Positions 62,843 to 64,000 of a stretch of DNA of 64,000 nt are shown in pieces (position 1 is the stretch's first letter; every line of letters begins with the position of its first letter). The position numbers and the translations under genes were made by a program. The DNA is taken from assembly GCA_964619055.1 (NCBI GenBank), contig CAZUDB010000013.1, positions 1 through 64,000 of the forward strand. The letters run 5' to 3'. The notes under the pieces were generated by a model. The model made no database searches. It worked only from the letters and a program-made list of their open reading frames with translations, and was not told the DNA's origin. Source of the DNA: CAYVUM01 sp964619055. Its GTDB lineage: Bacteria; Pseudomonadota; Alphaproteobacteria; Rhodospirillales; Defluviicoccaceae.

Positions 62843-62974
62843 GTGCCGTCGCGCGCGCAGCGCCAGAATTGGGACGGTTCCGTCGTCGGCCTAAATGCGA
62901 CCATTCTTAAGAAAGAAGACCGTTGGCTCGTGGTCCGCTTTGCCGGCATTGCGGAAACTTGTATGGAGTGGTGA
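62843..62974 (+). CDS. Possible 43-residue ORF or gene remnant
   Basis: GTG-started frame with an in-frame stop 9 bases upstream. The product, with WDGSVVGLNATILKKEDRW followed by LVVRFAGIAETCMEW, has the alternating pattern of a beta-hairpin and looks more protein-like than chance, but it is too short to be a whole known domain. It may be the last exon-like scrap of a decayed gene together with the 62602 ORF. There is no clear ribosome-binding site. Confidence 0.25.
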   Translation: MPSRAQRQNWDGSVVGLNATILKKEDRWLVVRFAGIAETCMEW

Positions 62975-63016
62975 TCAGCCGCGCAAACGGCGGCAATTCG
63001 GACGAACGGAACGGCA

Positions 63017-63958
63017 GTGATCGCGCCCCGCATGACCACCGGTATTGTGCTTGCGTTCGTGTGCCTTGGCTTGCTCGGTGTGATGCCGATCATCGCCAAC
63101 AGCCGGCCGGGGGATTTCGGCGCGCTGACCTTCGCGCTCCTCCTGTCAGTCTGGCAGGTCGTCTTCGCGGTACCACTCTTCGCCTGGGGGCTGCGCGGAA
63201 CGGGCAGGGGCATTTTCGGCGCGAAGCTGTCGGCGCGTGAACGGCGCCGTGCGTTTTGGGTGGGTCTGCTGACGGGCGGGATGTTCGGGCTCGCCACCTA
63301 TCTCTATGTCCTCGGTGTGGAGAAGGCGGGCGCGGTCAGTGCCGCCATCGCCATGCAGGCCTACCCACTCTTCGCCATCTTGTGGGAGACGCTGTTTCTC
63401 AAGCGGCGGAAGACGCCGGTGGAGTTGATGTTCACGGCGGCCCTGATCGGTGCGCTCTACTTCCTCGGCACCGGGGGAACCGGGCGCATCGACGGGTTCT
63501 CGCCCTGGTTCCTGCTCGCGCTTGGTGTTCCGTTCCTGTGGAGCATCGCCCATGTGATCATCAAGGAGGAGCTGGGCCGCACCCCGGTCACGCCCGCCCA
63601 GATCACATTTTTCCGGGTGTCGATTTCGACGGTCTTCCTTGGGCTCGTCGTCGTGGTGGTTGAACCCTCAAGCTTGGTGGCGACGTTCCTGCGGGCGGAC
63701 TTCCAGCTGTTTGGCGCCCTTATGGGCCTCGTCTACTATCTGGAGCTGATTTTTTGGTTCCATGCCGTGCGGCATATCGACGTGTCGCTCGCCAGCTCCA
63801 TCATCACGCCTTGGCCGGCGCTGACCATGGCGCTCGCCGTGGTTTTTCTCGGTGACCGCATTGAGCTCTATAAGATCGTCGCCTTTGTCATCGTCGCCGC
63901 CAGCATTTACGGCCTGCTCGTCGCCAGTCTACGGAAAGAGAAGCGGCTTGCTGTCTAG
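63017..63958 (+). CDS. EamA/DMT-family transporter
   Basis: 313 residues with ten predicted transmembrane helices in two EamA repeats (first about 10-145, second about 160-305), the drug/metabolite transporter architecture. The end of each repeat shows the usual pattern: AISAAIAMQAYPLFAIL-like (here GAVSAAIAMQAYPLFAI) in the first and SLASSIITPWPALTMALAV in the second, followed by GDRIELYKIVAF. Start is GTG at 63017 or ATG at 63032. It ends 42 bases before the window edge. Substrate is unknown; family members move amino acids, nucleosides or other metabolites. Confidence 0.88.
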   Translation: MIAPRMTTGIVLAFVCLGLLGVMPIIANSRPGDFGALTFALLLSVWQVVFAVPLFAWGLRGTGRGIFGAKLSARERRRAFWVGLLTGGMFGLATYLYVLGVEKAGAVSAAIAMQAYPLFAILWETLFLKRRKTPVELMFTAALIGALYFLGTGGTGRIDGFSPWFLLALGVPFLWSIAHVIIKEELGRTPVTPAQITFFRVSISTVFLGLVVVVVEPSSLVATFLRADFQLFGALMGLVYYLELIFWFHAVRHIDVSLASSIITPWPALTMALAVVFLGDRIELYKIVAFVIVAASIYGLLVASLRKEKRLAV

Positions 63959-64000
63959 CGTGATTGGCGGCAGACGGCCGTGTTAAGACACTGGTTGTAT

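Noticed and set aside
1..64000. CRISPR arrays, insertion sequences, integrases, rRNA genes
   Set aside because: No direct-repeat arrays, transposase-like frames, terminal repeats or rRNA stretches were seen.

Overview
The window is GC-rich and densely coded, and reads as a chromosomal piece of an alphaproteobacterium, probably Rhodospirillales-like. The evidence is the gltX-gltA pair, the AlaC-type transaminase, hom and recJ side by side, MeaB, a gamma-carbonic anhydrase, PPi-type phosphofructokinase, HldE (so an LPS-bearing Gram-negative envelope) and several lipoproteins. Glycogen genes, PPi-PFK, MeaB and a group 3b hydrogenase together would suit a glycogen-cycling organism such as a Defluviicoccus-like one; that placement is inference only.

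Layout. 1-17.6 kb is core metabolism: partial gltA and gltX (minus); YjbQ, a small unknown, a dienoyl-CoA-reductase-like SDR and an alpha/beta hydrolase (plus); a stand-alone Lrp/AsnC ligand-binding protein and RhlE helicase (minus); an overlapping isochorismatase/gamma-CA/meaB run; an OmpA-like lipoprotein; alaC, hom and recJ (plus); pfp (minus); and tRNA-Glu(TTC). 17.8-25.8 kb is a glycogen/maltodextrin block (malQ, glgX, glgB, all minus). Next to it lie a decayed second malQ 3' end and an unrecognised 293-residue protein. 26.5-31.1 kb is a five-gene operon for a group 3b [NiFe] hydrogenase, including a cyclic-nucleotide-binding-domain protein. 31.2-40.3 kb is a minus-strand block: hldE, a GH63-type glucosidase, an FMN reductase, a periplasmic VOC protein, a GMC oxidoreductase, an aquaporin and a glucose-dehydrogenase-like SDR.

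40.5-59.9 kb is the most unusual part: fifteen minus-strand genes, mostly tightly packed or overlapping, that look like one envelope-spanning machine. In transcription order they are: a membrane-anchored trypsin-like protease; SrfA-, SrfB- (Hsp70/actin-fold ATPase) and SrfC- (dynamin-like GTPase) family proteins; a single-pass membrane protein with Sel1-like repeats; a 68-residue ORF coupled by ATGA on both sides; a secreted protein resembling only the periplasmic sensor half of the type VI secretion kinase PpkA; TagT-, TagS- and TagR-like proteins (ABC ATPase, FtsX-type permease, SUMF1-fold protein); two coiled-coil lipoproteins; and two membrane-anchored von Willebrand A proteins. No kinase, phosphatase or T6SS structural gene is present in the window. 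SrfA and the two VWA proteins share a membrane-proximal module (TM, Cys-Gly, C-x13-C, about 36 residues of coiled coil, then P-x-C), which ties the two ends of the cluster together.

60-64 kb holds a GH13 glucan-active enzyme with a clear terminator, an AT-rich stretch with small orphan ORFs that looks acquired or decayed, and an EamA-family transporter.
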